This document shows, one piece after another, positions 42,121-51,572 of a stretch of DNA of 64,000 nt. The notes beneath the pieces are model-generated. The model worked only from the letters and a program-made list of their open reading frames with translations. It was not told where the DNA came from and did not search any database. Origin of the DNA: a virus. How positions within the stretch are numbered: the first letter of the stretch is position 1; each line of letters opens with the position of its first letter. A program made the translations under genes and the position numbers. The stretch spans positions 124,001 to 188,000 of the IMG/VR virus record IMGVR_UViG_3300049846_000628. One strand, 5' to 3'.

Positions 42121-42798
42121 TTAAGGATAATTTTTGACCACCTCAATGGACCCAATGATTCTTGTATTTTCTTCTTGAAGTTCTTTAATTGTAAAATTCT
42201 GCCCATATCTTTCAAACTCATATTCTCTTCTTTCAGTTTTAATCTGATTTGATCCAGTAACTAAACTTGTTAATTGACTTCTCAAAGATACAATTTGTGC
42301 TTGCTTTGATGTAATGGACGATGCGTGTGAAACACAAACTGAAGATGTGCAGGGTATTCCATAACAAGTAGACAAGTCACCATATAAACTTCCTATTCCG
42401 GTCTGTGTAGAATCATTTTGCGTATAAACTAGCCACGTACCTATTCCAACATTTGCTGAAATCAAAAGTGTATTAGAACTATCAAAAGGATCTTCACCAT
42501 TATAAGTTGGAGAGGACATATTTTCACTATAAACTCTCACAACATCAGGGAAAACAGTTGCAACTCCAACGGTTGTTCCACATCCAACAGCATAAGCATT
42601 CTGCGAAAGAGATACTATTTCTGTTTGAAGAGCGATAATTGATGCCGCAATAGAAACTATCTTTCTATCAACATTTATGGAAGGAGATGAAAATAGATCA
42701 ATATTTTCTTGAGACTCACTTTTACTCTCATTAAGAAAAGAGATTGCATCATTGTTTGAAACTAATTTTTCATTTAATACTTCAGTTAGAAATTTCAT
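42121..42798 (-). CDS. Virion structural protein, 225 aa
   Basis: Helical, Ser/Thr/Ile-rich start and end with a central Gly/Val-rich beta part (CGTTVGVATVFPDVVRVYSE). Two conserved Cys pairs (TCYGIPCTSSVC). It sits in the fibre/hub operon, overlapping the next gene by 17 bases, so a structural role is inferred from position and style. Confidence 0.6.
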   Translation of the reverse strand: MKFLTEVLNEKLVSNNDAISFLNESKSESQENIDLFSSPSINVDRKIVSIAASIIALQTEIVSLSQNAYAVGCGTTVGVATVFPDVVRVYSENMSSPTYNGEDPFDSSNTLLISANVGIGTWLVYTQNDSTQTGIGSLYGDLSTCYGIPCTSSVCVSHASSITSKQAQIVSLRSQLTSLVTGSNQIKTERREYEFERYGQNFTIKELQEENTRIIGSIEVVKNYP

Positions 42799-43453
42799 TT
42801 ATCTTCTCCTTCAGTTCTTCAATCTGTTTTTGTTGTTCTTTAATTGCTTCAATTAAGAGACCAACAATGTTTCCATATTGGACGCCCTTGTATCCATCAG
42901 GGTTTTCTCCGACAACTTCTGGTATAATTTTTTCAACTTCTTGTGCAATAACTCCAATTTGTGGTTGTTTGTTTTCTTTAAAGTCAAAAGATACTCCACG
43001 AAGAGCAGAAACTTTATCTAATGCATTTTCAATCGTATGAATATTTTCTTTGAGTCTTTCGTCAGATGATGGAAGTCTCTTCGCTAATGCAATTTCTGCT
43101 TCTAAATCTTTATTATTAATTCTAACCTTTCCAAAAAAATTAGTTCTACCAATAACAGTTAATCTTCCAGATATGTAACTTGTTCCAAATAGATAAACTC
43201 CAGAAAAATTAAGAATTTTTCCTCTGGTTCCTATGATATTAGGTGGTGTTTTTGGATTAAATGGATTCTTAAGCATCCATAAATTTCCACAAATACCTTT
43301 TTCACCAAGAGTTAAGGAATTGCTTTGTGCTACTAACTCTCCAGTGACTTTTACATTCTGATTAAAAGTACTATTGTCATGATAAAACGTTTCCTTACCC
43401 TTTACAGGAAGAGTTGGGAAACCAATAAGACTGAATAGTGATTGTATAGACAT
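42782..43453 (-). CDS. Fibre/spike protein with S74 intramolecular chaperone, 223 aa
   Basis: The N-terminal 125 residues are beta-structured repeats. From Ser130 the sequence SSDERLKENIHTIENALDKV, FDFKENKQPQIGVIAQEVEK and GYKGVQYGNIVGLLIEAIKE is the peptidase S74/endosialidase chaperone. That domain helps trimer folding and cuts itself off, here most likely between Ser130 and Asp131. It ends in a coiled coil. Confidence 0.88.
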   Translation of the reverse strand: MSIQSLFSLIGFPTLPVKGKETFYHDNSTFNQNVKVTGELVAQSNSLTLGEKGICGNLWMLKNPFNPKTPPNIIGTRGKILNFSGVYLFGTSYISGRLTVIGRTNFFGKVRINNKDLEAEIALAKRLPSSDERLKENIHTIENALDKVSALRGVSFDFKENKQPQIGVIAQEVEKIIPEVVGENPDGYKGVQYGNIVGLLIEAIKEQQKQIEELKEKINEISN

Positions 43454-44019
43454 TAAGCTACTCCTACAATACTACTAATTGCACCAAAGACATTAAACCC
43501 ACCAAGAAATACATCATCAATGTATTCATTTCCAACAGGTGAAAGTGCAAATGCTCTCTTACCAAATGTATTAAGAATTGCATTACCAGTAAGAGCAACC
43601 TGATCTATTTTATTTGCTTTCATAATGATTCTACCAGATCCAGATATTGCATTGATATTTCTACCTGCTTTAAGATCTAGATCTTCTAAAGCTTCAATCA
43701 TAATTGTTTTTCCTTTGATCTTCACTGTTCCATTAGATGTAGCAGTAATACAAATGTCTCCGCCTTTTCCGGTAATACATATATCTACATCACCTTCAGA
43801 TCCATTTTGACCTGCAACAATTTCAATACCTTTACTATTAATTATTTTGTAGGCACCAGATTCATTAAAAGTTTGTAGATGAATATCATTATCATTTGTA
43901 TAAGCATACATGTTATATACTGATGATCCATCCGCTCCAATCATAGGATCGTTTGTGGTAATTCTAAATTTTGGACCAACACTGATGTAATCTCTTGCTT
44001 CGTAATTTCTGTGAGTCAT
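43453..44019 (-). CDS. Beta-helix structural protein, 188 aa
   Basis: A repeated D-I-(C/H)-I-x-(G/A) ladder (DVDICITGKGGDICITATSN, TVKIKGKTIMIEALEDLDLK) fits a triple beta-helix needle such as gp5C/VgrG tips. Its place directly downstream of the OB-fold hub gene suggests that the needle has become a separate polypeptide in this phage. Confidence 0.65.
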   Translation of the reverse strand: MTHRNYEARDYISVGPKFRITTNDPMIGADGSSVYNMYAYTNDNDIHLQTFNESGAYKIINSKGIEIVAGQNGSEGDVDICITGKGGDICITATSNGTVKIKGKTIMIEALEDLDLKAGRNINAISGSGRIIMKANKIDQVALTGNAILNTFGKRAFALSPVGNEYIDDVFLGGFNVFGAISSIVGVA

Positions 44020-44020
44020 C

Positions 44021-46069
44021 TTATATAATACAATCTACTTGACGTTGTTCTTTTCCAGTTTGTGTAATCGGTCCAAGAATTGGTTTTAGGACTGCACCAA
44101 ATCCAGTGTTTGAATTAATTGTAATTACTGGTATACCAGTCGCTTCTACAGTATTTAGAGGTTTTGCAGAAAGTATCAGTCCATTATCAACTGTTAGTTG
44201 ATATGAATTTCCCAAGTTGTCCACAGCAATATCACCATTTGAATACTCCAATCCTGGAGTTTGAACTACAACATCAACAACTCCATATGAACCTTGTTGT
44301 TCTGGTAAGTATGGATATCCTTCTCCAGGAGAAGTTATATAAATTGAACTAATCTCACCTTTATCATTAATTGTTGCTCTTGCTCTAGCACCATATCCTA
44401 ATCCACAATCATCAACAATTTCAACAAATGGTGGAAAACGATAACCAGATCCAGCGTTAGTAACAACTGCTCCTATAATACTAGCAGTTTCAGTTACGTT
44501 ATTATAAATTGAAGTGCTCTGGACTGCTGCTCCAAGAATAGGAACTGCTGCTCCACCAATTCCTCCACCACCAAAGATGTTTAGTTTAGGTGGACCACAA
44601 GAGGTTGGAGTTCCAGTAAAACATGCCCCTGCAGCATCCAGGGCGCTTTGTAAGGACTCATTTAAAGAATCTCCACTGAAAACATTAACTACTCCCGTAG
44701 CACTATTTTGTATTTGTTGCAACTGAGATGGAACTGATTTTGCATTTTCAACAAGAGCGTTAATATTAGAGGCAATAGTTTGAATATTTTTAAAAGCACT
44801 ATCAACGTCTAAATCTTGTTTAGGTCCAATTCCAACTTTCCATTCTTTAACTCCATCACATTTTGTATTGGTTTGATTACAGTCAAACAATCCACCTAAA
44901 CCTTGAATTGCATCGATGGTGCTTGTTACAAATTCAACAACATCAAAAACTCCACCGATTAATCCAGATACACCATCTAAAGCTGAAGATAGTCCATCAG
45001 CAACACTATCTACGATAGTGCTAAGAAGAGCACCAATAAATTGTTCAGCGGCACAGGTTGTAAAATTTTTAACATTTTGTAGAAGAGATTCTAACAACTC
45101 TACAATTAAATCTTTTAATCCTTCTACAATTTTATTCGCAACACACGAGATTGCTTCCTCTAAAATTTTAATTGGAATCACAAAGACTTCATTTGATTTA
45201 TATCCTGCAGTATGGGCAGCTGCTGGATTTCGTGTTGCTGCAAAAGTTGCTCCATAAACACTAACATATAATGCACTTAAAGCTCTTGGAATAATGCCTG
45301 GTTTTTCTTCAGTTCCAACTAAAAAATTATAAATTGCATCAATTATCTGACCAACTAACCAGTTTAAAGCAGTTTTAATAACTTCAGCAGTATCTTTAAT
45401 TTTTTGTTTGTATTGATCTATCTTTCCTTGAGCATCTTTTAAAAATTTTAATAAATTATTAACTTCTGCCTTGATTGTTTTAACAGTTGTATTTTCGCAA
45501 GTATCGGCAAAAACAACCTCATCACCAATTCCAGGAATACCAATTTCCCCTAATCGCCTAGCAACTTCAGGAGGAACTTGTCTTGGATTTTGTTGAGCAG
45601 TAGGTGTTGCTTCGTTTGTTTGATTTGGATAATTTCTACCACTAGAACTTGGATTAACAATATTATCAGTATAACCTGTAAATGGAACAAATGGATTAGT
45701 ATATCCCGCAGTGGAATATTGACTTGTTCTTCCAAGTGCTCCCATAACAATGGGTATTTGTGCATTATCACCATCTAAAAAGAATCCAATAACAGTATCA
45801 CCTTGCTGTAACTTATGATTAATAGCATAATTAGCAGCTCCAGTTCCAGCAATTGGATCTAATAATACTTGGGCCCAAGGTAAATCTTGATTTGGTAATA
45901 ACTTATCATCTAATGGATGATATCCAAGAATTCTAACCTTAACTCTATTTCCCCACCCTTCTTTATTTGCTTGATCTGCCCAATCTTTTTTAGGAGCAAT
46001 CTGTCCGATCCACCAACGGAAACCATCCCTTCCTATAAAATGACTCTGTAGTAATGATTGATCTAACAT
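44021..46069 (-). CDS. 5: Baseplate hub protein, gp5-like (no lysozyme domain), 682 aa
   Basis: The N-terminal 130 residues match the gp5/VgrG OB-fold: FRWWIGQIAPKKDWADQANK, GWGNRVKVRILGYHPLDDKL, LPWAQVLLDP, LQQGDTVIGFFLDGDNAQIP, VMGALG. The middle is helical with hydrophobic stretches; the C-terminus is beta-rich (GYRFPPFVEIVDDCGLGYGA). No lysozyme motif is present, unlike T4 gp5; a lysozyme-like domain is instead found in the gene at 47.4-49.4 kb. Confidence 0.78.
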   Translation of the reverse strand: MLDQSLLQSHFIGRDGFRWWIGQIAPKKDWADQANKEGWGNRVKVRILGYHPLDDKLLPNQDLPWAQVLLDPIAGTGAANYAINHKLQQGDTVIGFFLDGDNAQIPIVMGALGRTSQYSTAGYTNPFVPFTGYTDNIVNPSSSGRNYPNQTNEATPTAQQNPRQVPPEVARRLGEIGIPGIGDEVVFADTCENTTVKTIKAEVNNLLKFLKDAQGKIDQYKQKIKDTAEVIKTALNWLVGQIIDAIYNFLVGTEEKPGIIPRALSALYVSVYGATFAATRNPAAAHTAGYKSNEVFVIPIKILEEAISCVANKIVEGLKDLIVELLESLLQNVKNFTTCAAEQFIGALLSTIVDSVADGLSSALDGVSGLIGGVFDVVEFVTSTIDAIQGLGGLFDCNQTNTKCDGVKEWKVGIGPKQDLDVDSAFKNIQTIASNINALVENAKSVPSQLQQIQNSATGVVNVFSGDSLNESLQSALDAAGACFTGTPTSCGPPKLNIFGGGGIGGAAVPILGAAVQSTSIYNNVTETASIIGAVVTNAGSGYRFPPFVEIVDDCGLGYGARARATINDKGEISSIYITSPGEGYPYLPEQQGSYGVVDVVVQTPGLEYSNGDIAVDNLGNSYQLTVDNGLILSAKPLNTVEATGIPVITINSNTGFGAVLKPILGPITQTGKEQRQVDCII

Positions 46070-47428
46070 TTATTTCTTAATACCAAATGTATCTCTAACT
46101 AGTTTTAAAGAAGTATATGAATTTTTAGCGTCAAAATGATGACACAACTCTTTAATCATATATAGACCACTTTGATCAATGTCATATTCTCTAGCAGGAT
46201 CTCGTGTAATTTTAGGGAATAAACACTCTATAACATCACCTGCTCTCAAATTTGTATTTGATGGAATCATTACATTGAGGGTTTGAACAAATAGATTATT
46301 ATATCTCATTAGTGCTTGAGATTGGTACTCTAATGGATTTGCATTCTTTGCGGTTGAAATTCCTTTATCCATTGTCCCAACATCAAGAATTCCAGTCATA
46401 ATTCTAGAAGGAAGATCGCCAAGAGTTTGATCAGAATTTTGAGAAACTCTTGGTAATCTAATTTGTTCTTGTCCTAGGGTTTTTGTCTTATCTATGTAAT
46501 TTTCTAGTCTGAAATGGGCTTTATCTGGTGGGGTAATAGTACCATCAAGTGGATTGAAGAATATTCTATAGTTAGAATAAGTTCCTAATCTTAATTTTTC
46601 AAGTAAATTTTGGTTTCTCTCAATATTATAGTTCAGAATTTTAAAGTTATTGTTAATTCTTGCGCCATCAGTAGTATAAGACTGTGTTGCTTCACTATAG
46701 ATATATGTTGCTTTTGGTGCCTGTTGATTTAACAAGTCAATAGATCTGAATTGAAATCCATCCACAGTTTGGTAGAAGAAGAATCCTGCAGTTCCTTCTT
46801 GTGAATTTACAGATGTGGAACCATCACTTGAAACTATAGGAACACTCTTAGATGCTAACCAAGTCAAAACTGTAAATGGTTTTCTCAGGTTACCAATAAA
46901 TCCATATTTGTTTGATGTTTTATCAATTGTCGTAGGTTTGTCTGTCTTTAGAACATTAGTAAGAATCCGACTTACAGATTCATTAATAGGCAATGAGGGA
47001 TCAAATTTTGTTGCAACTCTTGTGGTTTCATTTGAGATAGCATCTCTAGAAACAAGATTTAATGTAAAGCTTTCTTTATTGTTCTCCGCAATTACATCAC
47101 TAATGCTAGAAACATACAAATAATTTTTAGGATCAGTTGAAAAATCTAATCCAGGGTTTTTATCTGTGTTACCTGCAATTTTGATCGCAATTCTTTCTCC
47201 ACCCCTCAAAGGTAAACCATTATATATTGATTGGAGTTTACCATCCTTACTGTCTGGAGAAGCAACAGTATTTCCTGTGTTTACAACTCTTATTTTAGCA
47301 GTAATTGTTGGAGAAAATACATCTTCATAATAATCAATCATAATTGAACCAGAAGTAATGTCTACTGCTCTACTTCCGTCGTTTGATTCTATAACTATCT
47401 GTTGAAATATAGACCTTTGAATAGACAT
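46070..47428 (-). CDS. Baseplate hub protein, gp27-like, 452 aa
   Basis: Beta-rich throughout (IVIESNDGSRAVDITSGSIM, DYYEDVFSPTITAKIRVVNT). The ending GDVIECLFPKI, then SGLYMIKELCHHFDAKNSYT, SLKLVRDTFG matches the pattern of hub proteins of the gp27/gpD type (a Tyr-hydrophobic-I-K-x-(L/V)-x-H-x-F strand near the C-terminus). It stands one base from the gp5-like gene. Confidence 0.6.
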   Translation of the reverse strand: MSIQRSIFQQIVIESNDGSRAVDITSGSIMIDYYEDVFSPTITAKIRVVNTGNTVASPDSKDGKLQSIYNGLPLRGGERIAIKIAGNTDKNPGLDFSTDPKNYLYVSSISDVIAENNKESFTLNLVSRDAISNETTRVATKFDPSLPINESVSRILTNVLKTDKPTTIDKTSNKYGFIGNLRKPFTVLTWLASKSVPIVSSDGSTSVNSQEGTAGFFFYQTVDGFQFRSIDLLNQQAPKATYIYSEATQSYTTDGARINNNFKILNYNIERNQNLLEKLRLGTYSNYRIFFNPLDGTITPPDKAHFRLENYIDKTKTLGQEQIRLPRVSQNSDQTLGDLPSRIMTGILDVGTMDKGISTAKNANPLEYQSQALMRYNNLFVQTLNVMIPSNTNLRAGDVIECLFPKITRDPAREYDIDQSGLYMIKELCHHFDAKNSYTSLKLVRDTFGIKK

Positions 47429-49416
47429 TAGACGTAACTTAAATCGGAGAGTAATTTGTTTTTCATAAAGTTATTTACCAAGAAAGATTCGTCAGTTGAA
47501 AGGTCAAGATCAAGAGATCCACCAGATGCTGCTACAACTTGCTGAGTCGCTGGTTGTCTATCATCAATCACAATAACTTTTCTACCAGTTCTCTCTTGCT
47601 TTACGCCTTCAAGAACACCAGCTAAGTAAGATTGTCCCTCCATATCTACCTCAGCAGCAGTCTGTGTAGCAATACTTGCACCTGCTGGTCTCATTGAGAC
47701 TAATGGTTGAGAGGGTTGTGCGAATCCTTTACCAATTGGTTTATTTGTGAGGAATAGAAGGCGAACGTATTGATCCAACTTAGCAGCATAATTAGGATCA
47801 TCATTGATAGCACCACCACCACGACTACCCTTTTTAGTATCATACTCTAAGTGAATATGTGGTCCAGTAACTCTTCCAGACTTTCCTACTCTTGCAAAAG
47901 AAGTTCCTGCTGGTATTTTTCCAGATTTGATGATTACCGAACTCAAGTGAGCCATTCTTAATTGAATGCCCAAACTTGGAACCCAAACATCTATCAATAA
48001 ACCATAATCACCGTATGTTCCTTGTGCTACAACCTCACAATCAACTCTCAAGGAAATATAAGTTCCAGTAGGTGCTGCAATATCAATTCCTCCGTGACCT
48101 CTACCATCTCCAACAAGACTCGATACCTCAATATAATCAACACCTCTACCTAGAGACTTTGTAAAGACATCACCCTCCCTCAATCTTCTTTGTCCTGCTG
48201 CTCCACCGGTGAGTAATGCAAGTAGTGCTGCTGCAGGCGATCCAAATTGAGATAAAACTTGAGCGGGGGATGGTGTTTGAGATGTTGGTGTAGCAGTTGA
48301 CTTTCCTAGAGGAGTATCCTTCGCCCTATACATTATTTCTATCTCTTTTCTAGAATATTTTGAATATTTCGTCCAAGCACTAGGACCTTGAGTTTTTAAT
48401 ATTCCAATCGCCAATAGATCTTGATTATTTTGATCAAACATATCAGTATCTTTTAATCCAGCAGCAGATTGTGCTGAAGGTAAAGTACCTGGTACAATCT
48501 GATATCTTCCAGCAGCCCATAAAGTTTTTTTAACATTTTGATAATTTTTAACTTCACCAATGGTCATATCAGTAAGATTTTTTCCAAGCCATTTTTTTGA
48601 TCCTCCTGGTCTATCACCAGACTGTCCATTATTGATTGCATTATAATCTCCTCCACTTTCTGGTCCAGAAATAATATCAAGAGCCTGTTTATGAATTGGT
48701 TTTAACTTACTACCAGATACTGAAGGTTGTGCAGATGGTGGAGTTCCAGGAATCCCAGGTATTGTTGATGGTAATTGACCAAAAGCATCAGGAATCTTTT
48801 CTAACTCTTTAAATGGTTGTATGAGAACAGCAAAAGCATCACTAATTCCTCCACCAAGCTCATCAATTGATAGTTTTAAATCATTCAGAGAACTTCTTAC
48901 AAGATATGAACTATCAGAAAAATCAAACTTGGAAATATTAACCAATCCTGCACTAAAAACATTTCCAATGCTAGATATAACTTCAACCAGTTCATCTCCA
49001 TATCCACTTAGAATACTTCCAGCCGCTACAATTCTTTGTGAAAATTGTTCTCCCAAGGAAATCCAAGTTGGTAGATTACTTAATATCCATCCAGCAGAAA
49101 GATAACCAACAAATCCAAGTAATCTATCAGTAATACTTGTACTTCTATCAGATGCTGCTAATAGTCTTGGACCTTTTGGTTTAACAGCAATGAGTGGAGC
49201 TGCTAAACGATCTCTTAAAACATTTCTATTTTCTCTTTCAATTCTTTTTTGTTTTATACTTCTAATATTAGATGATAGATTTCTTTTAGTGGATATATTC
49301 TTATTCAGTAACTTTGATAGATTAATAGCTGTATTTTTAGTTTCCTTCGTCTGCCTTTTTGTGGAAGACACTGAATCAGAAATTTTTTTAAATGAGATAG
49401 AGGGAGATATAGCCAT
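47428..49416 (-). CDS. Baseplate protein with lysozyme-like and M23 peptidase domains, 662 aa
   Basis: N-terminal about 215 residues structural, then a Pro-rich linker. Residues 242-370 look like a small muramidase/transglycosylase (IISGPESGGDYNAINNGQSG with Glu253, then LWAAGRYQIVPGTL). Residues 425-535 are an M23/LysM-type metallopeptidase: His441-G-G-I-Asp445, His490 (LRMAHLSS), His520-I-His522 (GPHIHLEYD). The two domains should attack glycan strands and peptide cross-links of peptidoglycan during tail penetration. Confidence 0.82.
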   Translation of the reverse strand: MAISPSISFKKISDSVSSTKRQTKETKNTAINLSKLLNKNISTKRNLSSNIRSIKQKRIERENRNVLRDRLAAPLIAVKPKGPRLLAASDRSTSITDRLLGFVGYLSAGWILSNLPTWISLGEQFSQRIVAAGSILSGYGDELVEVISSIGNVFSAGLVNISKFDFSDSSYLVRSSLNDLKLSIDELGGGISDAFAVLIQPFKELEKIPDAFGQLPSTIPGIPGTPPSAQPSVSGSKLKPIHKQALDIISGPESGGDYNAINNGQSGDRPGGSKKWLGKNLTDMTIGEVKNYQNVKKTLWAAGRYQIVPGTLPSAQSAAGLKDTDMFDQNNQDLLAIGILKTQGPSAWTKYSKYSRKEIEIMYRAKDTPLGKSTATPTSQTPSPAQVLSQFGSPAAALLALLTGGAAGQRRLREGDVFTKSLGRGVDYIEVSSLVGDGRGHGGIDIAAPTGTYISLRVDCEVVAQGTYGDYGLLIDVWVPSLGIQLRMAHLSSVIIKSGKIPAGTSFARVGKSGRVTGPHIHLEYDTKKGSRGGGAINDDPNYAAKLDQYVRLLFLTNKPIGKGFAQPSQPLVSMRPAGASIATQTAAEVDMEGQSYLAGVLEGVKQERTGRKVIVIDDRQPATQQVVAASGGSLDLDLSTDESFLVNNFMKNKLLSDLSYV

Positions 49417-49417
49417 C

Positions 49418-50644
49418 TTATACTACATTATAGTTGAGTTGGGAATATAATGTATAAAAATTATCAGTATTTTTTGAAGAAATCAAAGGAACATCAGTTA
49501 GTGTTTGTGGAGTAGAAACAGATGCTACCGATTGCTGCCCTTTTTGCCCAGATTGTAAATAAATTAAGTCTGGTGCTGCCTCCGGAACAGGTCCAATGTT
49601 TGGTGTTTGTAATTTTGGAGTCTGCACTTGAGAAACAAAAGCATCCATCTTGGTAGTCTTTGTTTCCTCCACCTTTGCAACAAATGTTCTCTCTGCGGGA
49701 ACATCAAGATTTGCAGCACCCATAATGTTATCCTTCATTGAAGAGAAATCAAAGTTCGGAAGTTTAAAACTTTCTGGTAGTGAAATATTCCCTGACTTTA
49801 TTCCACCACCAGTCATCATTTCATATCCAACACTTCCAATTGCTGCTGGAATTTGTAATGGTGATGGAATTGTGGCGGCACCACTCAATATCGCTCCAGG
49901 AATATCTCCCTCTTGAATATTTTGTGCTGTTGCTACTGCACCCAATGCAGTACCCCCAACTCTTAAAGCTGTTCCACCAACACCACGCAACAACCCAGAT
50001 AAACCTTCCATAGCATCATCTGCTGCAGAAGATACTGCAGATGATGCTGCTTGTGCAGAAGGTTTACCACCCTTGAATAAATTCTTAAATATTTCAGATA
50101 TTGCTTTAAATGGAGACTTTGTAAGTTCAACAGCACTTTTAGAAACTCTTTGAGTTACATTAGTAACTGAAGTAATAATAGATCCAATACCACTTCTTAA
50201 ATTCGAAAATGCCCCTGTAATAAATCCTAATGAATTTCTGACTACAGTTCCAATATTGGAAAGTGCTTGTCCAGTTTTGAGGGCACTAAATTTTATTGAT
50301 CTTAGGAGTTGAAATCCTAAAACAGATGTAAATAAGTATTTTAAAGAACTTGTAATTCCTTCAAAAGTTGAAGTTAATTTATTCTCTAAATTTTTAACAG
50401 GTCGAATTAGAGAAGAGGAAATTCTTTGCTGTAATTGTTCTTCCTGCCCAATTCTAATTTCTCTTTCAGCAAGTATTCTTTCTTGCTCTCTTTCTTCACG
50501 AAGTCTTTGTTGATCTAGAAAAGAATCTGTTTGAATTAAACCCGCAATATTTTGAAGTCCAGAGTTAACCGTAAAAACTTCTGAACGAATTGTATTTAAT
50601 TGTTCTTGGAGACCTACAAGAGCTGTAGCATTCTCTTTATCCAT
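49418..50644 (-). CDS. Baseplate hub/tail structural protein, 408 aa
   Basis: Start MDKENATALVGLQEQLNTIR at 50642-50644. Coiled-coil N-terminus (RLREEREQERILAEREIRIG), hydrophobic central helices and a Gly/Ala-rich segment (GLLRGVGGTALRVGGTALGA). This composition suits a tape-measure-like or gp29-like hub protein; the length is short for gp29 (590 in T4). Unassigned. Confidence 0.6.
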   Translation of the reverse strand: MDKENATALVGLQEQLNTIRSEVFTVNSGLQNIAGLIQTDSFLDQQRLREEREQERILAEREIRIGQEEQLQQRISSSLIRPVKNLENKLTSTFEGITSSLKYLFTSVLGFQLLRSIKFSALKTGQALSNIGTVVRNSLGFITGAFSNLRSGIGSIITSVTNVTQRVSKSAVELTKSPFKAISEIFKNLFKGGKPSAQAASSAVSSAADDAMEGLSGLLRGVGGTALRVGGTALGAVATAQNIQEGDIPGAILSGAATIPSPLQIPAAIGSVGYEMMTGGGIKSGNISLPESFKLPNFDFSSMKDNIMGAANLDVPAERTFVAKVEETKTTKMDAFVSQVQTPKLQTPNIGPVPEAAPDLIYLQSGQKGQQSVASVSTPQTLTDVPLISSKNTDNFYTLYSQLNYNVV

Positions 50645-50810
50645 TAGATGAATTCCTTTGGTTTTCCTCTTCAATATATTGCTGTAGGAGACCTATGTAA
50701 ATTTCTCTCTCCCACGGGATCATATTTTCTAGTTCAGTCAAAGAATATTTATGATGCTGAACGAGGGCAAAATTAGTCTTATAGTATGACGCAAGATCAA
50801 CGTGCGCCAT
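50637..50810 (-). CDS. 51: gp51-like baseplate hub assembly protein, 57 aa
   Basis: MAHVDLASYYKTNFALVQHH, then KYSLTELENMIPWEREIYIG, LLQQYIEEENQR. The L-T-E-L-E-N-M-x-P-W-E-R-(D/E)-I-Y motif is the one usually annotated gp51 (hub assembly catalyst) in cyanophages. It lies directly after gp26, as expected. The assignment to T4 gp51 rests on position and that motif. Confidence 0.65.
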   Translation of the reverse strand: MAHVDLASYYKTNFALVQHHKYSLTELENMIPWEREIYIGLLQQYIEEENQRNSSNG

Positions 50811-50812
50811 CC

Positions 50813-51532
50813 CTAGACGAAAAAAGACGCTAATCCCTCCAAAACAACTTCACTTTCAACACCAGTATTTGGATTCGTAACATTGATTGTATGAGAAAGT
50901 TTAGGCATAGTTTGGAAAAACTTCTCAATCTGTTTAAATTGTTTTGAACTCAATTGCTCTAAGAATTCATTAAGTTCTTTCTTAGTTACATCTGATGCAG
51001 TCCAAGATTCTTCCTGATTATAAATTTGCTCTATGCAAGAAGAAACCATTCCAAATGTATCATCAACACTCATATCATTTTGACTTGAAAAGTTATTCTT
51101 CACAAACTCTTGCATTGATGGATACTTCATTCTTAATGTAAGATCAGCATCCAACTGAATATCTCTAGAATGCTCTGGACTTACAACGACTTGGATATCA
51201 TCTAAATTAATACTTACAGGAACCTGAGTGACTCCATCATCAGGACAAGTAATCAGAACATCAACATCTTCCCCAACAGATTTTCCACGAATATTAAGGA
51301 ACAAATATTCAATATCAAACGTTGATAGTTCGTCAATCTTAACTCCTCTAGTAAGAATACAATTTCCGATAACTGTTTTAATTGCTTCCGAAATTTGTTT
51401 AGGATCCTCACTCTCCATCGCAATGATGAGGATCTTTTCTTCTTTAACTAGAAAGGGGCGATACTTAACTGTTTTCTTTAATGAAGGAATTTCCAACTCA
51501 TAAGTTGGCGTAGCAATTTTTGGTAAAGGCAT
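50813..51532 (-). CDS. 26: Baseplate hub protein gp26
   Basis: A 239-residue protein of the T4 baseplate gp26 family. MPLPKIATPTYELEIPSLKK, TVKYRPFLVKEEKILIIAME, ILTRGVKIDELSTFDIEYLF, LNIRGKSVGE follow the well-known K-x-x-x-(Y/F)-R-P-F-L-V-K-E-E-K and F-D-x-E-Y-L-F-x-x-I-R-x-x-S-V-G-E pattern, and a set of C-terminal helices. Late-type AATATTTTTATCT upstream is not a clean promoter. Confidence 0.82.
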   Translation of the reverse strand: MPLPKIATPTYELEIPSLKKTVKYRPFLVKEEKILIIAMESEDPKQISEAIKTVIGNCILTRGVKIDELSTFDIEYLFLNIRGKSVGEDVDVLITCPDDGVTQVPVSINLDDIQVVVSPEHSRDIQLDADLTLRMKYPSMQEFVKNNFSSQNDMSVDDTFGMVSSCIEQIYNQEESWTASDVTKKELNEFLEQLSSKQFKQIEKFFQTMPKLSHTINVTNPNTGVESEVVLEGLASFFV

Positions 51533-51572
51533 ATCAAGATAATGATAGTCAGATAAAAATATTTAGTGGGTA

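Noticed and set aside
44021-46069. Lysozyme domain within the gp5-like hub protein
   Set aside because: I looked for the Glu-x(8-10)-Asp-Thr pattern of T4 lysozyme after the OB-fold and did not find it; the region is helical and hydrophobic.
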